A stretch of DNA of 64,000 nucleotides from Comamonadaceae bacterium PBBC1. Lineage in GTDB: Bacteria > Pseudomonadota > Gammaproteobacteria > Burkholderiales > Burkholderiaceae_C. The notes under the pieces are model-generated. The model ran no database searches. It saw only the letters and a program-made list of their open reading frames with translations, and was not told the DNA's origin. Each line of letters opens with the position of its first letter. Position 1 is the first letter of the stretch. Below, piece by piece: positions 1 to 9,700 of the stretch. The translations under genes and the position numbers were made by a program. The stretch is taken from NCBI GenBank assembly GCA_002256145.1, contig NKIP01000010.1:62001-126000 (forward strand), given 5' to 3'.

Positions 1-198
1 CAGCGCTTGATTCAGGACACGATTCGCAAAGCTTTGGCCGATGAATTGCTGTTTGGTCGCCTGACCGATGGTGGACGTCTGACGGTGGACATGGACGCCA
101 AAGACGAGGTTCTTTTGGACATTTCTGCCCATCCCAAAAAGGAAGGCCGTGCATCAAAGGCGGAACCCACTGAGCCAGAAGAGGCGACTGCGAGCTAA
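1..198 (+). CDS. clpA: ATP-dependent Clp protease ATP-binding subunit ClpA, C-terminal fragment
   Basis: The frame is open from the first base, and only the last 65 residues of the gene are present. The start resembles the end of the second AAA+ module of ClpA, with the typical stretch ADELLFGRL followed by a glycine pair (residues 11-23). ClpA is the hexameric unfoldase that feeds proteins to ClpP in the cytoplasm. The final 20 or so residues form a charged, Ala/Glu/Lys-rich tail that looks non-globular. ClpB or ClpC would be the alternatives, but the ADELLFG motif favours ClpA. Two hairpins follow the stop codon. Confidence 0.8.
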   Translation, partial: QRLIQDTIRKALADELLFGRLTDGGRLTVDMDAKDEVLLDISAHPKKEGRASKAEPTEPEEATAS

Positions 199-200
199 CC

Positions 201-232
201 ATTGCAGGCCCTGGTTCTTTCAGGCCTGCAAT
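201..232 (+). repeat. Inverted repeat immediately after clpA
   Basis: Arms ATTGCAGGCC (201-210) and GGCCTGCAAT (223-232) are perfect 10-bp complements around a 12-nt loop. There is no T-run after the right arm, so alone it is not a canonical terminator. It sits just upstream of one and may protect the 3' end of the clpA transcript. Confidence 0.6.
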
Positions 233-240
233 GCACCCCA

Positions 241-264
241 AAAGGCCCTGATGGGCCTTTTTTT
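241..264 (+). terminator. Rho-independent terminator of clpA
   Basis: Stem AAAGGCCC (241-248) pairs perfectly with GGGCCTTT (253-260) across a TGAT loop and runs into further Ts (261-264). It lies 43 bp after the clpA stop. Because the left arm begins with As, it may also act weakly on the opposite strand, where the yjgR-type gene ends at 302. Confidence 0.85.
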
Positions 265-301
265 GTGGCGTTTGCTGAACACCGGCCCAACCAAACAGGT
301 C

Positions 302-1813
302 TTATCTGCGACGACTGCCGCCCAAAAGCCCGCCGAGCACGCCTCGGACAATTTCTCGGCCAATGGCGGAGCCCACGGTTCGAACCGCGCTTTTGACCAC
401 CAACTGAGCAACCCCATCGCGCTGAGCACCTCGTGGGCCTGTGCTGCCAAAAAGGATGTCTGACAAGCCCCCCATGAAGCCTCCGGACTCTTTTTCTGCG
501 GCAGGGTTTGGGGTTGAAGCCGTGTTGGGGGCAGAGGCCGATTGACCTTTGATTTTTTCAAAGGCAGATTCACGGTCCAGTGCCTGCTCGTAAACACCGG
601 CCACCAATGAGCTTTGGATCAGGATTTGGCGTTGTTCGGGGGTAATGGGCCCCAATTGGCTGGCGGGGGGCATCACAAACACACGCTCAGTCTCGGTGGG
701 GCGTCCTTTGGCATCCAACAGGCTGATCAAAGCTTCGCCCACACCCAACTCCGTGATGGCGGCTTCAATGTTCAGCCCGGATTTGGGGCGCATGGTTTGT
801 GCGGTGGCCGCGACCGCTTTTTGGTCTCTGGGTGTGAAGGCACGCAAAGCATGTTGCACCCGATTGCCCAGTTGGCCCAGCACGCTGTCGGGTATGTCCA
901 AGGGGTTTTGTGTGACGAAATACACCCCGACGCCTTTGGAGCGTACCAAGCGCACCACCAGTTCAATGCGTTCAACCAGGGCCGCAGGAGCATCCTTGAA
1001 CAGCAAGTGCGCTTCGTCAAAGAAAAACACCAATTTGGGTTTTTCCGGGTCTCCAATTTCAGGCAACACTTCAAACAACTCCGACAGCATCCAGAGCAAG
1101 AAGGTGGCATACAGCCGTGGGGAGTTCATGAGTTTGTCGGCCGAAAGGATGTTCACCACCCCCAGACCCTGTGCGTCGGTCTGCATGAAGTCCTCGATGT
1201 TGAGCATGGGCTCACCAAAGAATTTGTCGCCGCCTTGGCTTTCGATTTGCAGCAAACCGCGTTGAATGGCACCGATGCTGGCGGCACTGATGTTGCCGTA
1301 TTCGGTGGTGAATTGCTTGGCGTTTTCACCCACGAACTGCAGCATGGCCCGCAAGTCCTTCATGTCCAACAACAACAGGCCGTTGTCATCGGCAATTTTG
1401 AACACCAAATTGAGCACCCCTGACTGTGTGTCATTGAGGCCCAGCATGCGGGTCAACAAGAGCGGTCCCATGTCAGAAATCGTGGCGCGAACGGGGTGAC
1501 CACTCTCGCCAAAAACGTCCCACAAAGCCGTTGGGCATGCCTGTGGTGTGGGAATGGGAATGCCTCGGTCTTTGAGAACGGCAGTCAGTTTCTCCCCGAT
1601 CTTGCCCGGCTGGCTGATGCCCGTCAGATCGCCCTTGACGTCGGCCATGAACACCGGAACACCCAAACGAGAAAAATTCTCTGCAAGGGTTTGCAGTGTC
1701 ACTGTCTTGCCCGTACCGGTTGCACCTGTGATCAGGCCGTGACGGTTGGACAGACCGGGCAGCAGGTGGCATTGGGCTTGTGCGTTTTGTGCAATCAGCA
1801 TGGGTTCGGCCAT
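302..1813 (-). CDS. HerA-like helicase/ATPase, DUF853 (YjgR type)
   Basis: This is a 503-aa P-loop ATPase of the YjgR/DUF853 group, distantly related to HerA/FtsK-type motors; its cellular role is not established. Walker A is GATGTGKT (residues 30-37) and a Walker B-like run [10 protein letters not shown] lies around residue 270. The C-terminal third contains low-complexity Ala/Pro/Ser, then Gly-rich stretches, and the protein ends in a basic RRR. The ATG at 1813 is chosen over an upstream TTG (1819) because a GGGAG ribosome-binding site (1824-1828 on the complement) is about 10 nt away. It is divergent from the YebC gene and convergent with clpA. Confidence 0.85.
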   Translation of the reverse strand: MAEPMLIAQNAQAQCHLLPGLSNRHGLITGATGTGKTVTLQTLAENFSRLGVPVFMADVKGDLTGISQPGKIGEKLTAVLKDRGIPIPTPQACPTALWDVFGESGHPVRATISDMGPLLLTRMLGLNDTQSGVLNLVFKIADDNGLLLLDMKDLRAMLQFVGENAKQFTTEYGNISAASIGAIQRGLLQIESQGGDKFFGEPMLNIEDFMQTDAQGLGVVNILSADKLMNSPRLYATFLLWMLSELFEVLPEIGDPEKPKLVFFFDEAHLLFKDAPAALVERIELVVRLVRSKGVGVYFVTQNPLDIPDSVLGQLGNRVQHALRAFTPRDQKAVAATAQTMRPKSGLNIEAAITELGVGEALISLLDAKGRPTETERVFVMPPASQLGPITPEQRQILIQSSLVAGVYEQALDRESAFEKIKGQSASAPNTASTPNPAAEKESGGFMGGLSDILFGSTGPRGAQRDGVAQLVVKSAVRTVGSAIGREIVRGVLGGLLGGSRRR

Positions 1814-1884
1814 TTTCAAAAATCTCCCGCTTGTGAAAAGTAAAATCCAAGCTCTAGATTAAATCAACATTCAAGGAATTCCCG

Positions 1885-2610
1885 ATGGCTGGCCACAGTA
1901 AATGGGCAAATATTCAGCACCGCAAGGGGCGTCAAGACGAAAAACGCCAGCGTATCTGGACCCGGGTGGTCCGCGAAATCATGGTCGCAGCCCGAACCGG
2001 TGGCGGTGACGTCAGTGCCAATCCCCGTTTGCGCTTGGCCATCGAAAAAGCCAAAGCGGCCAATATGCCGGCTGACACCATCAAGCGCAACGTGGACAAA
2101 GCCACGGGGAATCTGGAAGGCGTGAGCTACGAGGAGATCCGTTACGAAGGTTATGGCATCGGCGGGGCGGCCATCATTTTGGACACCATGACCGACAACC
2201 GGGTGCGCACCGTGGCCGAGGTGCGGCACGCTTTGAACAAGCACGGGGGCAATTTGGGCACCGAGGGCTCCGTGGCTTTTCAGTTCAAGCATTGCGGCCA
2301 GCTGATTTATGCCCCCGGCACCAATGAAGACAAAGTCATGGAAGTGGCTTTGGAGGCAGGAGCCGAGGATGTGATCACCGACGAAGAAGGGTCTATCGAA
2401 GTTTTGACCGCCTACGCAGACTTTGAATCAGTGAAAAACGCCTTGGAAGCTGCCGGACTGGTGGCGGACATGGCCGAGGTGACCATGCGTCCAGAGAATG
2501 CCGTCACTTTGTCTGGGGAAGAAGCTTCCAAAATGCAAAAATTATTGGATATATTGGAAGACTTGGATGATGTGCAAAACGTTTTCCACAATGCGGAATT
2601 TGAAGATTAA
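1885..2610 (+). CDS. YebC/PmpR-family protein
   Basis: The 241-aa protein has the family-typical N-terminus [14 protein letters not shown] and the usual length. YebC/PmpR proteins were long annotated as DNA-binding regulators; more recent work on the family ties members to translation of difficult sequences such as proline runs. A good AAGGAA-type ribosome-binding site lies about 6 nt before the ATG. purD follows after 9 bp, so the two are probably co-transcribed. The sequence alone does not decide between a regulatory and a ribosomal role. Confidence 0.9.
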   Translation: MAGHSKWANIQHRKGRQDEKRQRIWTRVVREIMVAARTGGGDVSANPRLRLAIEKAKAANMPADTIKRNVDKATGNLEGVSYEEIRYEGYGIGGAAIILDTMTDNRVRTVAEVRHALNKHGGNLGTEGSVAFQFKHCGQLIYAPGTNEDKVMEVALEAGAEDVITDEEGSIEVLTAYADFESVKNALEAAGLVADMAEVTMRPENAVTLSGEEASKMQKLLDILEDLDDVQNVFHNAEFED

Positions 2611-2619
2611 GGAAGTTTG

Positions 2620-3909
2620 ATGAAAGTATTGGTCGTCGGCGGAGGGGGGCGTGAACACGCCATGGCTTGGAAATTGGCCCAGTCGCCCAAAATCCAACAA
2701 GTCTTTGTAGCACCCGGCAATGGGGGGACGGCCAAAGACAGTCAGCTGATCAATGTGCCGATCACGGACGTGAAGCAACTTCGCCAATGGGCGATTGAGC
2801 AAGGCATTGGTTTGACGCTGGTCGGCCCAGAGGCGCCATTGGCAGCAGGCATCGTGGATGATTTTCGGGCGCATGCCTTGCGCATTTTTGGCCCCACACA
2901 AGCAGCGGCTCAATTGGAAAGTTCCAAGGCGTTTTCAAAGGCCTTCATGCAGCGGCATGGCATTCCTACGGCCGAATTTGAAACTTTTACCGACGCGGCC
3001 TTGGCCCATGCCTATGTGGACAGCAAGGGGGCGCCTATCGTGGTCAAAGCCGACGGCTTGGCCGCTGGTAAAGGGGTGGTTGTGGCCATGACCTTGGCCC
3101 AAGCCCATGAAGCGATTGACTTCATGCTGCTGGACAACACCTTGGGTGTGGCCCACAACGCCGGTGGGGCCAGGGTGGTGATCGAAGAGTTTTTGACGGG
3201 TGAAGAGGCCAGTTTCATGGTCTTGTGTGATGGCAAAAACGTGGCAGCCCTGGCCACCAGCCAAGACCACAAACGCCTGCTCGACGGTGATCAAGGCCCC
3301 AATACGGGTGGCATGGGGGCTTACTCGCCTGCGCCAGTGGTGACCGCCGAGATTCATGCCCGTGCCATGCGCGAAGTCATCTTGCCAACCATTCGTGGCA
3401 TGGACAAAGAAGGCATCAACTACACCGGCTTTTTGTATGCGGGACTCATGATCGCTCCGGATGGCCGTGTCAAAACGCTGGAATTCAATTGCCGCATGGG
3501 TGACCCAGAAACCCAACCTATTTTGATGCGCATGAAATCTGATTTCTTTGAAGTCTTGTTGGCGGCCACCTCGCAGGGCCTTGACACCTTTGAAATGGAG
3601 TGGGATCGCCGTGTGGCTTTGGGTGTGGTCATGGCTGCACAGGGCTACCCGCTCCATCCGCGCAAAGGTGATGCCATCAGTGGCTTGCCCAAAGACAGTG
3701 AAGATGCCATGGTTTTCCATGCGGGCACGTCAGAACACGAGGGTCAAGTTTTGACCTCAGGAGGACGCGTCTTGTGTGTCACTGCGCTGGCCGATTCGGT
3801 CAAGCTGGCTCAGCAAAAGGCTTACCAAACAGCCCTGCCGATCGCCTTTGATGGTCAGCAAATGCGCCGAGACATTGGTCACCGAGCCATCAAAACCTCC
3901 AGCGTTTGA
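2620..3909 (+). CDS. purD: Phosphoribosylamine-glycine ligase (GAR synthetase)
   Basis: PurD joins glycine to 5-phosphoribosylamine using ATP, the second step of purine synthesis. The 429-aa protein starts with the dinucleotide-like loop VVGGGGREHA (residues 5-14) and has an ATP-grasp domain with KADGLAAGKGVV at 143-154. The length is normal for the family. The ATG at 2620 is preferred to the in-frame TTG at 2617 because GGAAG (2611-2615) is properly spaced. It is 9 bp downstream of the YebC gene and 6 bp upstream of an acyltransferase gene, so the three look like one operon. Confidence 0.95.
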   Translation: MKVLVVGGGGREHAMAWKLAQSPKIQQVFVAPGNGGTAKDSQLINVPITDVKQLRQWAIEQGIGLTLVGPEAPLAAGIVDDFRAHALRIFGPTQAAAQLESSKAFSKAFMQRHGIPTAEFETFTDAALAHAYVDSKGAPIVVKADGLAAGKGVVVAMTLAQAHEAIDFMLLDNTLGVAHNAGGARVVIEEFLTGEEASFMVLCDGKNVAALATSQDHKRLLDGDQGPNTGGMGAYSPAPVVTAEIHARAMREVILPTIRGMDKEGINYTGFLYAGLMIAPDGRVKTLEFNCRMGDPETQPILMRMKSDFFEVLLAATSQGLDTFEMEWDRRVALGVVMAAQGYPLHPRKGDAISGLPKDSEDAMVFHAGTSEHEGQVLTSGGRVLCVTALADSVKLAQQKAYQTALPIAFDGQQMRRDIGHRAIKTSSV

Positions 3910-3915
3910 TCTTTT

Positions 3916-4569
3916 ATGCCTGATTCGATGCGCCATCCAGTTCAATTTCGGGGTTCTCGTTTGGCCCGTTGGGTCTTGAAATTGCTGGGCTGGCGTTTGG
4001 ACTTTGAAGGGTTTCCTGCGCTTCAGGGGGTCGCCATTGTTTACCCACACACCAGCAACTGGGATTTTTCAATAGGCATGCTCGCCAAATGGGCGTTGGG
4101 CATTCCAGCGCATTTTTGGGGCAAAGATTCGTTGTTCAAAATTCCGCTGCTGGGGGCTTGGATGCGTTGGGTAGGGGGCATTCCCATCGACCGCAGTTCG
4201 CCCAAGGGTGTGGTGGGACAAATGGTGCATGTGTTCGAGCAGCACAAACAACAAGAACAACTTCTTTGGTTGGCCTTGGCCCCAGAAGGCACGCGCAGTC
4301 TCACCCCGGGTTGGCGAAGTGGTTTTTACCAGCTGGCCTTGGGTGCCAAAGTACCTTTGGCCTTGGTCAAGCTCGATTGGGGGCAGCGCTGTTTCAGCGT
4401 GGTGGATTTTTACCACTTGACCGGCCAGCTTGAGCCTGATTACACCCACATGGCCCGTGTGTTTGAGGGTGTTAAAGGCTACCATGAGCACCAAATGGGG
4501 CCCATCACGCCTTGGCGAGCACCTGTCAATGCCGAAACGACACTCCCTGTCAATGTCGCGAATCCCTGA
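3916..4569 (+). CDS. Lysophospholipid acyltransferase family protein (PlsC-like)
   Basis: The 217-aa protein has the hallmark acyltransferase motif HTSNWD (HX4D, residues 45-50), the GGIPIDRS block (87-94) and EGTR (124-127). These are the catalytic and phosphate-binding motifs of the PlsC/LPLAT superfamily, which acylate lysophospholipids at the inner membrane. It is shorter than typical PlsC and resembles the compact group often annotated as 1-acylglycerol-3-phosphate acyltransferase-like. The true acyl acceptor cannot be read from sequence. It starts 6 bp after purD and precedes hemF. Confidence 0.8.
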   Translation: MPDSMRHPVQFRGSRLARWVLKLLGWRLDFEGFPALQGVAIVYPHTSNWDFSIGMLAKWALGIPAHFWGKDSLFKIPLLGAWMRWVGGIPIDRSSPKGVVGQMVHVFEQHKQQEQLLWLALAPEGTRSLTPGWRSGFYQLALGAKVPLALVKLDWGQRCFSVVDFYHLTGQLEPDYTHMARVFEGVKGYHEHQMGPITPWRAPVNAETTLPVNVANP

Positions 4570-4593
4570 ATTTTTTAAAAGTCTTCACACACC

Positions 4594-5514
4594 ATGAGCA
4601 CAAGTTTTGAACTCGGCACGGCCAAAAAATACCTGATGGATCTGCAGTCTCGCATCACCGGAGCATTGACCGACCTGGATGGCACGCCTTTTTTGACCGA
4701 TGTTTGGCAAAAAGATCCTGGCGAAAAACTTCAGGGCAACGGGATCACCCAAATTTTGGAAGGTGGCCCCATTTTTGAGCGGGCCGGTTGTGGTTTTTCT
4801 CATGTCACTGGACCGCAATTGCCGCCTTCGGCCACGCAACATCGCCCCGAATTGGCGGGTTCTGCATTTGAGGCCATGGGGGTGTCTTTGGTGTTCCATC
4901 CCCGCAATCCCTATGTGCCCACGGTGCACATGAATGTTCGAATGATTGCTGCCAAACCTGAGGGCAGGGCTCCTGTGGCCTGGTTTGGGGGTGGCATGGA
5001 TCTGACGCCTTACTATGGCTTTGACGAAGACGCCGTGCATTTTCATCAAACCTGCAAAGATGCCTTGTCCCCATTTGGCGAGGCTTTGCACCCGCGTTTC
5101 AAGACTTGGTGCGACGACTATTTTTGCAACAAACACCGCCGTGAGCAGCGTGGCGTGGGTGGCATTTTCTTTGACGATTTTTCCGAGCTGGGCATGGACC
5201 AAAGCTTTGCGATGCTGCAAAGCGTTGGCAACGCTTTGCTCAGTGCTTATATGCCCATTGTGCTGCGACGCAAGGACATGGCCTACGGCGAACGTGAACG
5301 TGATTTCCAGCTTTACCGCCGTGGTCGCTATGTGGAATTCAACCTGGTCTGGGATCGGGGCACCCATTTTGGACTGCAGTCCGGTGGGCGCACCGAATCG
5401 ATTTTGTTGTCCATGCCCCCTGAGGTGCGTTGGTCGTACCAGCGTCAGGACGAGCCTGGCTCACCAGAAGCCCGCTTGCTCAGCCACTTTCTCGTGCCCA
5501 AGGACTGGGTTTGA
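4594..5514 (+). CDS. hemF: Oxygen-dependent coproporphyrinogen III oxidase
   Basis: HemF catalyses the O2-dependent oxidative decarboxylation of coproporphyrinogen III to protoporphyrinogen IX in haem synthesis. The 306-aa protein is full length and contains the conserved VHMNVRMI (residues 111-118) and [10 protein letters not shown] (132-141) blocks, plus the C-terminal [17 protein letters not shown] region. Presence of the aerobic enzyme indicates that haem synthesis can proceed with oxygen. No strong ribosome-binding site is visible before the ATG. nadD follows within 14 bp. Confidence 0.95.
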   Translation: MSTSFELGTAKKYLMDLQSRITGALTDLDGTPFLTDVWQKDPGEKLQGNGITQILEGGPIFERAGCGFSHVTGPQLPPSATQHRPELAGSAFEAMGVSLVFHPRNPYVPTVHMNVRMIAAKPEGRAPVAWFGGGMDLTPYYGFDEDAVHFHQTCKDALSPFGEALHPRFKTWCDDYFCNKHRREQRGVGGIFFDDFSELGMDQSFAMLQSVGNALLSAYMPIVLRRKDMAYGERERDFQLYRRGRYVEFNLVWDRGTHFGLQSGGRTESILLSMPPEVRWSYQRQDEPGSPEARLLSHFLVPKDWV

Positions 5515-5528
5515 ACCCTTTGTTGCCC

Positions 5529-6212
5529 ATGGAGCCCCAGCCTGAACCTCAAGCCTTGAGCCCCCAGATCGGTTGGCCCAAGGCCGAAGGTGTACTGCGA
5601 GCAGGTGTCTTCGGTGGTGCGTTTGATCCCCCCCATCAAGCCCATGTGGCTTTGGTCGAAGCGGCCATTGAACAGCTCCAGCTGGACTTGGTGCATGTGT
5701 TGCCAACGGGGCAGGCTTGGCATAAACCCCGTGATTTGACGTCGTCTGTGCACCGCTTGGCCATGACACGTTTGGCGTTCGCGCATTTACCGCGCGTGGT
5801 GGTCGATGACCGTGAAATTGGCCGGACAGGGCCCAGTTACACGGTGGACACTTTGCATGAACTGCAAACCCAGTGGCCAAGGGCGCAATTGTTTTTATTG
5901 ATCGGAGATGATCAGCGCCGCTCCTTGCCCTCATGGCACCAAATCGATGAAATTGGGCGCATCGCTATAATCTGTGCCGCAAGCCGTGATAAGGCCGTGC
6001 GTGCGTGGAGTGAAGATCCGCAAAAGCCCGCACCTTCAACCCGTCTTTTTGACACGCTGCAAGCGCGCATTCTTTCTCTGGACATGCCGCTCATGCCTCA
6101 CAGTGCCACGGCCATCCGTGTTCTGGCGGCCACAGAGCAGACCATGACAGGTCTGGTAAGCCCCGCCGTCGAGCGCTACATAAACGAACACCACCTATAC
6201 AGGCCCCATTGA
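5529..6212 (+). CDS. nadD: Nicotinate-nucleotide adenylyltransferase
   Basis: NadD adenylates nicotinate mononucleotide to deamido-NAD in NAD synthesis. The 227-aa protein carries the nucleotidyltransferase signature GGAFDPPHQAHV (residues 29-40) and a C-terminal SATAIR motif. An upstream extension reading to 5430 would overlap hemF, so the ATG at 5529 was chosen. There is a roughly 25-residue N-terminal extension before the catalytic core. The stop overlaps the rsfS start by one base (TGATG), suggesting translational coupling; nadD-rsfS-rlmH-maf is a familiar gene order. Confidence 0.92.
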   Translation: MEPQPEPQALSPQIGWPKAEGVLRAGVFGGAFDPPHQAHVALVEAAIEQLQLDLVHVLPTGQAWHKPRDLTSSVHRLAMTRLAFAHLPRVVVDDREIGRTGPSYTVDTLHELQTQWPRAQLFLLIGDDQRRSLPSWHQIDEIGRIAIICAASRDKAVRAWSEDPQKPAPSTRLFDTLQARILSLDMPLMPHSATAIRVLAATEQTMTGLVSPAVERYINEHHLYRPH

Positions 6213-7036
6213 TGACCGAAATCGCAGCCAAAAAAGACATTCAAAAACTCCAGAGAGCCATCGTGGACGCCTTGGAGGACGTCAAGGCCCAAGAAATTCA
6301 AGTGTTTGACACCGAACATTTGTCCTCGTTGTTTGAGCGGGTCATCATTGCCTCGGGCACGTCCAATCGCCAAACCAAAGCGTTGGCCGCCAGCGTCCGT
6401 GACAAAGTTCGCGAAGCCGGTTTCGGCAAACCCCGAATGGAAGGTGAAGACAACGGTGAATGGATCATTGTGGACTGCGGCCCAGCAGTGGTGCACATCA
6501 TGCAGCCCACCATCCGCACTTATTACAACCTCGAAGAAATCTGGGGCGGCACGCCTGTTCGGCTGAAGTTCGGTGCGCCCAAGCCAGCGGCCACGGCTGA
6601 GGTCAAAGGCCACATCAAGAACTCGGTCGCCAAAAAAGCCAGCGCCAAAACCACTACAGCCAAAACTGCTGCGCCCAAAACCGCGACCAAAGCTGCGACC
6701 AAAACCGCAACCAAAGCCAAGCCTGCCTTGAAAGCGCCGCTCAAAGCGGGTAAACCTGCTGCCAAATCCGCCGCCAAGCCGGCTGCCAAAACTGCATCCA
6801 AAACTGCAGCGAAGACGACTGGGGCGAAAACCAGCGCTCCAAGTGCAGCAAAGACAGCCGTCAAGGCAGCGGCCAAGACCAGCAAGCCCACCGTGAAAAC
6901 AGTCGGCAAGCCAGCAACCAAGACTGCGGCGAAATCGGTAGCCAAATCGGCAGCCAAACCCGCTGCTAAAGCAGCAGCCAAAAAGGCTCCAGCACGCAAA
7001 GCCGTGCAAGCGGCGACCCGTCGCAAAGCCGATTGA
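6212..7036 (+). CDS. rsfS: Ribosomal silencing factor RsfS with long histone H1-like Lys/Ala tail
   Basis: Residues about 10-120 are a complete RsfS/Iojap domain, including the segments around NRQTKALA and WIIVDCGPAVVH. RsfS binds ribosomal protein L14 and blocks joining of the subunits when nutrients are short. The usual protein is about 105-120 aa, but this one is 274 aa. Residues 121-274 are almost entirely Lys, Ala, Thr, Pro and Ser in irregular KTAAK/KPAAK-type repeats, resembling histone H1 C-termini and bacterial AlgP/H1-like proteins. There is no stop or frameshift between the two parts. The tail is presumably disordered and nucleic-acid binding; its function is inference. Confidence 0.9.
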   Translation: MTEIAAKKDIQKLQRAIVDALEDVKAQEIQVFDTEHLSSLFERVIIASGTSNRQTKALAASVRDKVREAGFGKPRMEGEDNGEWIIVDCGPAVVHIMQPTIRTYYNLEEIWGGTPVRLKFGAPKPAATAEVKGHIKNSVAKKASAKTTTAKTAAPKTATKAATKTATKAKPALKAPLKAGKPAAKSAAKPAAKTASKTAAKTTGAKTSAPSAAKTAVKAAAKTSKPTVKTVGKPATKTAAKSVAKSAAKPAAKAAAKKAPARKAVQAATRRKAD

Positions 7037-7042
7037 ACCTGC

Positions 7043-7510
7043 ATGAAGCTGCTGATCGTTGCGGTCGGCCAGCGTGTGCCCGACTGGGCGCAAACCGCCT
7101 GGGATGACTACGCCAAACGTTTTCCGCCTGAGCTCAAAGTCGAGCTCAAGGCCGTGAAAACCGAGCCCCGTGGCTCCAAAACCTTGCCCACTTTGTACGC
7201 CGCCGAGCGCCAGCGCATCGAAGCGGCCATTCCGCGCGGCACCCGCATTGTGGTGCTCGACGAGCGTGGTACCCAACTTACCACCCAGGCCCTGGCCACA
7301 CGGCTGACCAGTTGGCAGCTCAGTGGTGACGATGTGGCCTTGGTCATTGGTGGCCCCGACGGGCTAGAGCCCGAGTTCCGCCAAGCGGCCCACGAGCGCA
7401 TTCGCTTGTCAGACATGACTTTGCCCCACGCCATGGCCAGGGTGCTCTTGATTGAGCAGCTCTACAGGGCCTGGTCAATCAATGCCAACCACCCCTACCA
7501 CCGCGAATGA
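7043..7510 (+). CDS. rlmH: 23S rRNA (pseudouridine1915-N3)-methyltransferase RlmH
   Basis: RlmH is a SPOUT-class methyltransferase that modifies pseudouridine 1915 in helix 69 of 23S rRNA. The 155-aa length is exactly typical. The knot region [12 protein letters not shown] and the C-terminal [17 protein letters not shown] block that ends the protein are both present. It begins 6 bp after rsfS and its last four bases overlap the start of the Maf gene, consistent with one operon devoted to ribosome maturation and nucleotide sanitation. Confidence 0.95.
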   Translation: MKLLIVAVGQRVPDWAQTAWDDYAKRFPPELKVELKAVKTEPRGSKTLPTLYAAERQRIEAAIPRGTRIVVLDERGTQLTTQALATRLTSWQLSGDDVALVIGGPDGLEPEFRQAAHERIRLSDMTLPHAMARVLLIEQLYRAWSINANHPYHRE

Positions 7511-8109
7511 GCGACTTCATTTATCTGGCATCCCAAAGTCCACGGCGCAGCCAATTGCTGGACCAAATCGGCGTGCCCCACCAACTGCTTTTGGCGGGTC
7601 CTGAAGAAGATGCCGAGTCTTTGGAAGCGGTGCGTGGTGCAGAAGCGCCTGGGCGTTATGTGGCGCGGGTCACGGGTCTCAAACTCGATGCGGCTGTGCA
7701 ACGTTTGAAACGCCAAGGCCTGCCCGCTGCGCCGGTGTTGTGCGCCGATACCACCGTGTGCTTGGGCCGTGACATTTTGGGCAAACCGGCTGACGAAGCC
7801 GATGCGGTGCGCATTCTTCAGCGGCTGGCGGGACAAACCCACCGGGTTTTGACCGCTGTCGCCGTGCAAAAAGGCCGTCAGCGTCAGGCGGTGGTGTCCG
7901 AGTCTTGGGTGCGCTTCGCGCCCATGACCCTCCCGCAAATCAAGGCCTATGTGGCCACGGGCGAGCCCTTGGGCAAAGCCGGGGCCTACGGGGTGCAGGG
8001 CAGGGCAGCTGCCCACATTGAGCAGATTCGGGGCAGTTATTCAGGCATCATGGGCTTGCCGCTGTTTGAGACCGCTGCCTTGTTGCGCAAGCTGGGGGTG
8101 CGCTGTTGA
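7507..8109 (+). CDS. Maf-like nucleoside triphosphate pyrophosphatase (YhdE type)
   Basis: The 200-aa protein opens with the Maf signature [11 protein letters not shown] (residues 8-18) and has the catalytic region LCADTTV around residue 80. Family members hydrolyse non-canonical or excess nucleotides. The SPRR form is typical of the YhdE subgroup (dTTP/UTP), rather than the YceF subgroup (m7GTP). Substrate assignment is therefore by subgroup only. It overlaps rlmH by 4 bp and ends the operon; a 118-bp gap precedes rng. Confidence 0.88.
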   Translation: MSDFIYLASQSPRRSQLLDQIGVPHQLLLAGPEEDAESLEAVRGAEAPGRYVARVTGLKLDAAVQRLKRQGLPAAPVLCADTTVCLGRDILGKPADEADAVRILQRLAGQTHRVLTAVAVQKGRQRQAVVSESWVRFAPMTLPQIKAYVATGEPLGKAGAYGVQGRAAAHIEQIRGSYSGIMGLPLFETAALLRKLGVRC

Positions 8110-8227
8110 GCCTGTCATGACCGTTTGACGTGCCTTCCTGACGGTATGCTTTTGAGGTGATCAAGCGCGGGTGTGTGCTGTTTCGCGGATGACCTTGGTT
8201 TCAACTCTTTCCTTCTGATTACCCACC

Positions 8228-9700
8228 ATGCAACAAGATATTTTGGTCAATTGGTCACCCCAGGAAACACGGGTGGCGGTGGTGGAGTTTGGCGCGGTGC
8301 AAGAGTTGCACGTTGAGCGCACGCTTGAGCGCGGTTTGGTGGGCAATGTCTACTTGGGCAAGGTGGCCCGCGTCTTGCCTGGCATGCAATCGGCCTTCAT
8401 TGACATTGGTTTGGACAAAGCGGCTTTTTTGCATGTGGCCGATGTGTGGCAAAAGCACGCCGAAGGCGAGGCTGCATCGGCCCGCACGGGCCAGCCACTG
8501 GTGCCAATCGAAAAGCAGGTGTTTGAGGGCCGCGCCATCATGGTGCAGGTCATCAAGGACCCGATGGGCACCAAGGGGGCCCGGCTTTCGACGCAAATCA
8601 GCATCGCGGGCCGCCATTTGGTCTTTTTGCCGCAAGACGATCACATTGGTGTGTCGCAAAAAATCCCCTCTGAGCAGCGCGATGCTTTGCGCAAACGCGT
8701 GCAGGCCTTGGCCGGGCCGGCTGGTGGCGGCTTCATTTTGCGCACCAATGCAGAGGACTCCAGCGACGAGGAACTGCAAGACGACATCGCTTACCTGCGC
8801 AAGACGTGGGCGCGGATCAAAGAGGCTTCACTGCGCTTGCCGCCGACATCTTTGTTGCACCAGGATTTGACTTTGCTGCAGCGTGTGCTGCGCGATTTGG
8901 TGGGTGATGCGACCCAAAGCATCCGGATCGACTCGAAAGAACAGTTTTCTTTGTTGCAGGCCTTTGGTCATGAGTTCATGCCCAAAGCCGCCGAGCGTTT
9001 GCAACACTACAAGGGCGAGCGCCCGATTTTTGACCTGTATGCCATCGATGAGGAAATTGCCAAAGCCCTGGGGCGACGGGTCGAGCTCAAGTCGGGCGGC
9101 TACCTCATCATTGACCAGACCGAGGCTCTGACCACGGTGGATGTGAACACGGGCGGGTACGTGGGGGCACGTAACTTTGAGGACACCATCTTCAAGACCA
9201 ATCTGGAGGCGGCGCAAGCCATTGCCAGGCAGCTGCGGCTGCGCAATCTGGGCGGGATCATCATTGCCGACTTCATCGACATGGCCCGAACCGAGCACCA
9301 AGATGCCGTGTTGGCTGAATTTCGCAAACAATTGGCCAGAGACCGGGTCAAGACCATGGCGGGTGGTTTTTCATCCTTGGGCTTGCTCGAGATGACACGC
9401 AAGCGAACGCGAGAGTCTTTGGCCCACATGCTGTGTGAGCCTTGCCCGAGCTGTCAGGGCAAAGGCATTGTCAAGACGCCCCGCTCCGTGGTGTATGACA
9501 TTTTGCGAGAGATATTGCGTGAAGCACGTCAGTTCAACCCGCGTGAATTTCGCATCGTGGCCACTGCGGCCGTGATCGATTTGCTTTTGGAAGATGAAAG
9601 TCAGCATTTGGCAGGTTTGTCCGACTTCATTGCCAAACCGATCTCACTGCAGGTCGAGTCTTCCATGGGGCCAGAGCAATACGACATCGTCTTGCTTTGA
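8228..9700 (+). CDS. rng: Ribonuclease G
   Basis: RNase G is an endoribonuclease that matures the 5' end of 16S rRNA and degrades some mRNAs. The 490-aa protein has an S1 RNA-binding domain near residues 37-125, the DNase I-like catalytic part with metal-binding Asp305 (VDVNTG) and Asp348 (ADFID), and the zinc-link C406-P-S-C409. It ends soon after, lacking the long RNase E scaffold arm, which identifies it as RNase G. The 118-bp upstream gap contains a TTGACG at 8125-8130 that could be a -35 element, but no convincing -10 was found. It is convergent with msbA. Confidence 0.93.
   Translation: MQQDILVNWSPQETRVAVVEFGAVQELHVERTLERGLVGNVYLGKVARVLPGMQSAFIDIGLDKAAFLHVADVWQKHAEGEAASARTGQPLVPIEKQVFEGRAIMVQVIKDPMGTKGARLSTQISIAGRHLVFLPQDDHIGVSQKIPSEQRDALRKRVQALAGPAGGGFILRTNAEDSSDEELQDDIAYLRKTWARIKEASLRLPPTSLLHQDLTLLQRVLRDLVGDATQSIRIDSKEQFSLLQAFGHEFMPKAAERLQHYKGERPIFDLYAIDEEIAKALGRRVELKSGGYLIIDQTEALTTVDVNTGGYVGARNFEDTIFKTNLEAAQAIARQLRLRNLGGIIIADFIDMARTEHQDAVLAEFRKQLARDRVKTMAGGFSSLGLLEMTRKRTRESLAHMLCEPCPSCQGKGIVKTPRSVVYDILREILREARQFNPREFRIVATAAVIDLLLEDESQHLAGLSDFIAKPISLQVESSMGPEQYDIVLL

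Noticed and set aside
5966..5971. TATAAT inside nadD as an internal promoter for rsfS
   Set aside because: No -35 at suitable spacing, and the tight overlap of nadD and rsfS favours co-transcription.
6523..7044. Minus-strand 173-codon hydrophobic Ala/Val/Leu-rich frame that looks like a membrane protein
   Set aside because: Also the complement of the low-complexity rsfS tail; the composition follows from the Lys/Ala codons.
6176..7276. Long minus-strand frame of 366 codons, Gly/Phe/Arg-rich, opposite rsfS
   Set aside because: It is the antisense of the Lys/Ala repeats of the rsfS tail, which suppress stops on the other strand. It has no start context or family resemblance.
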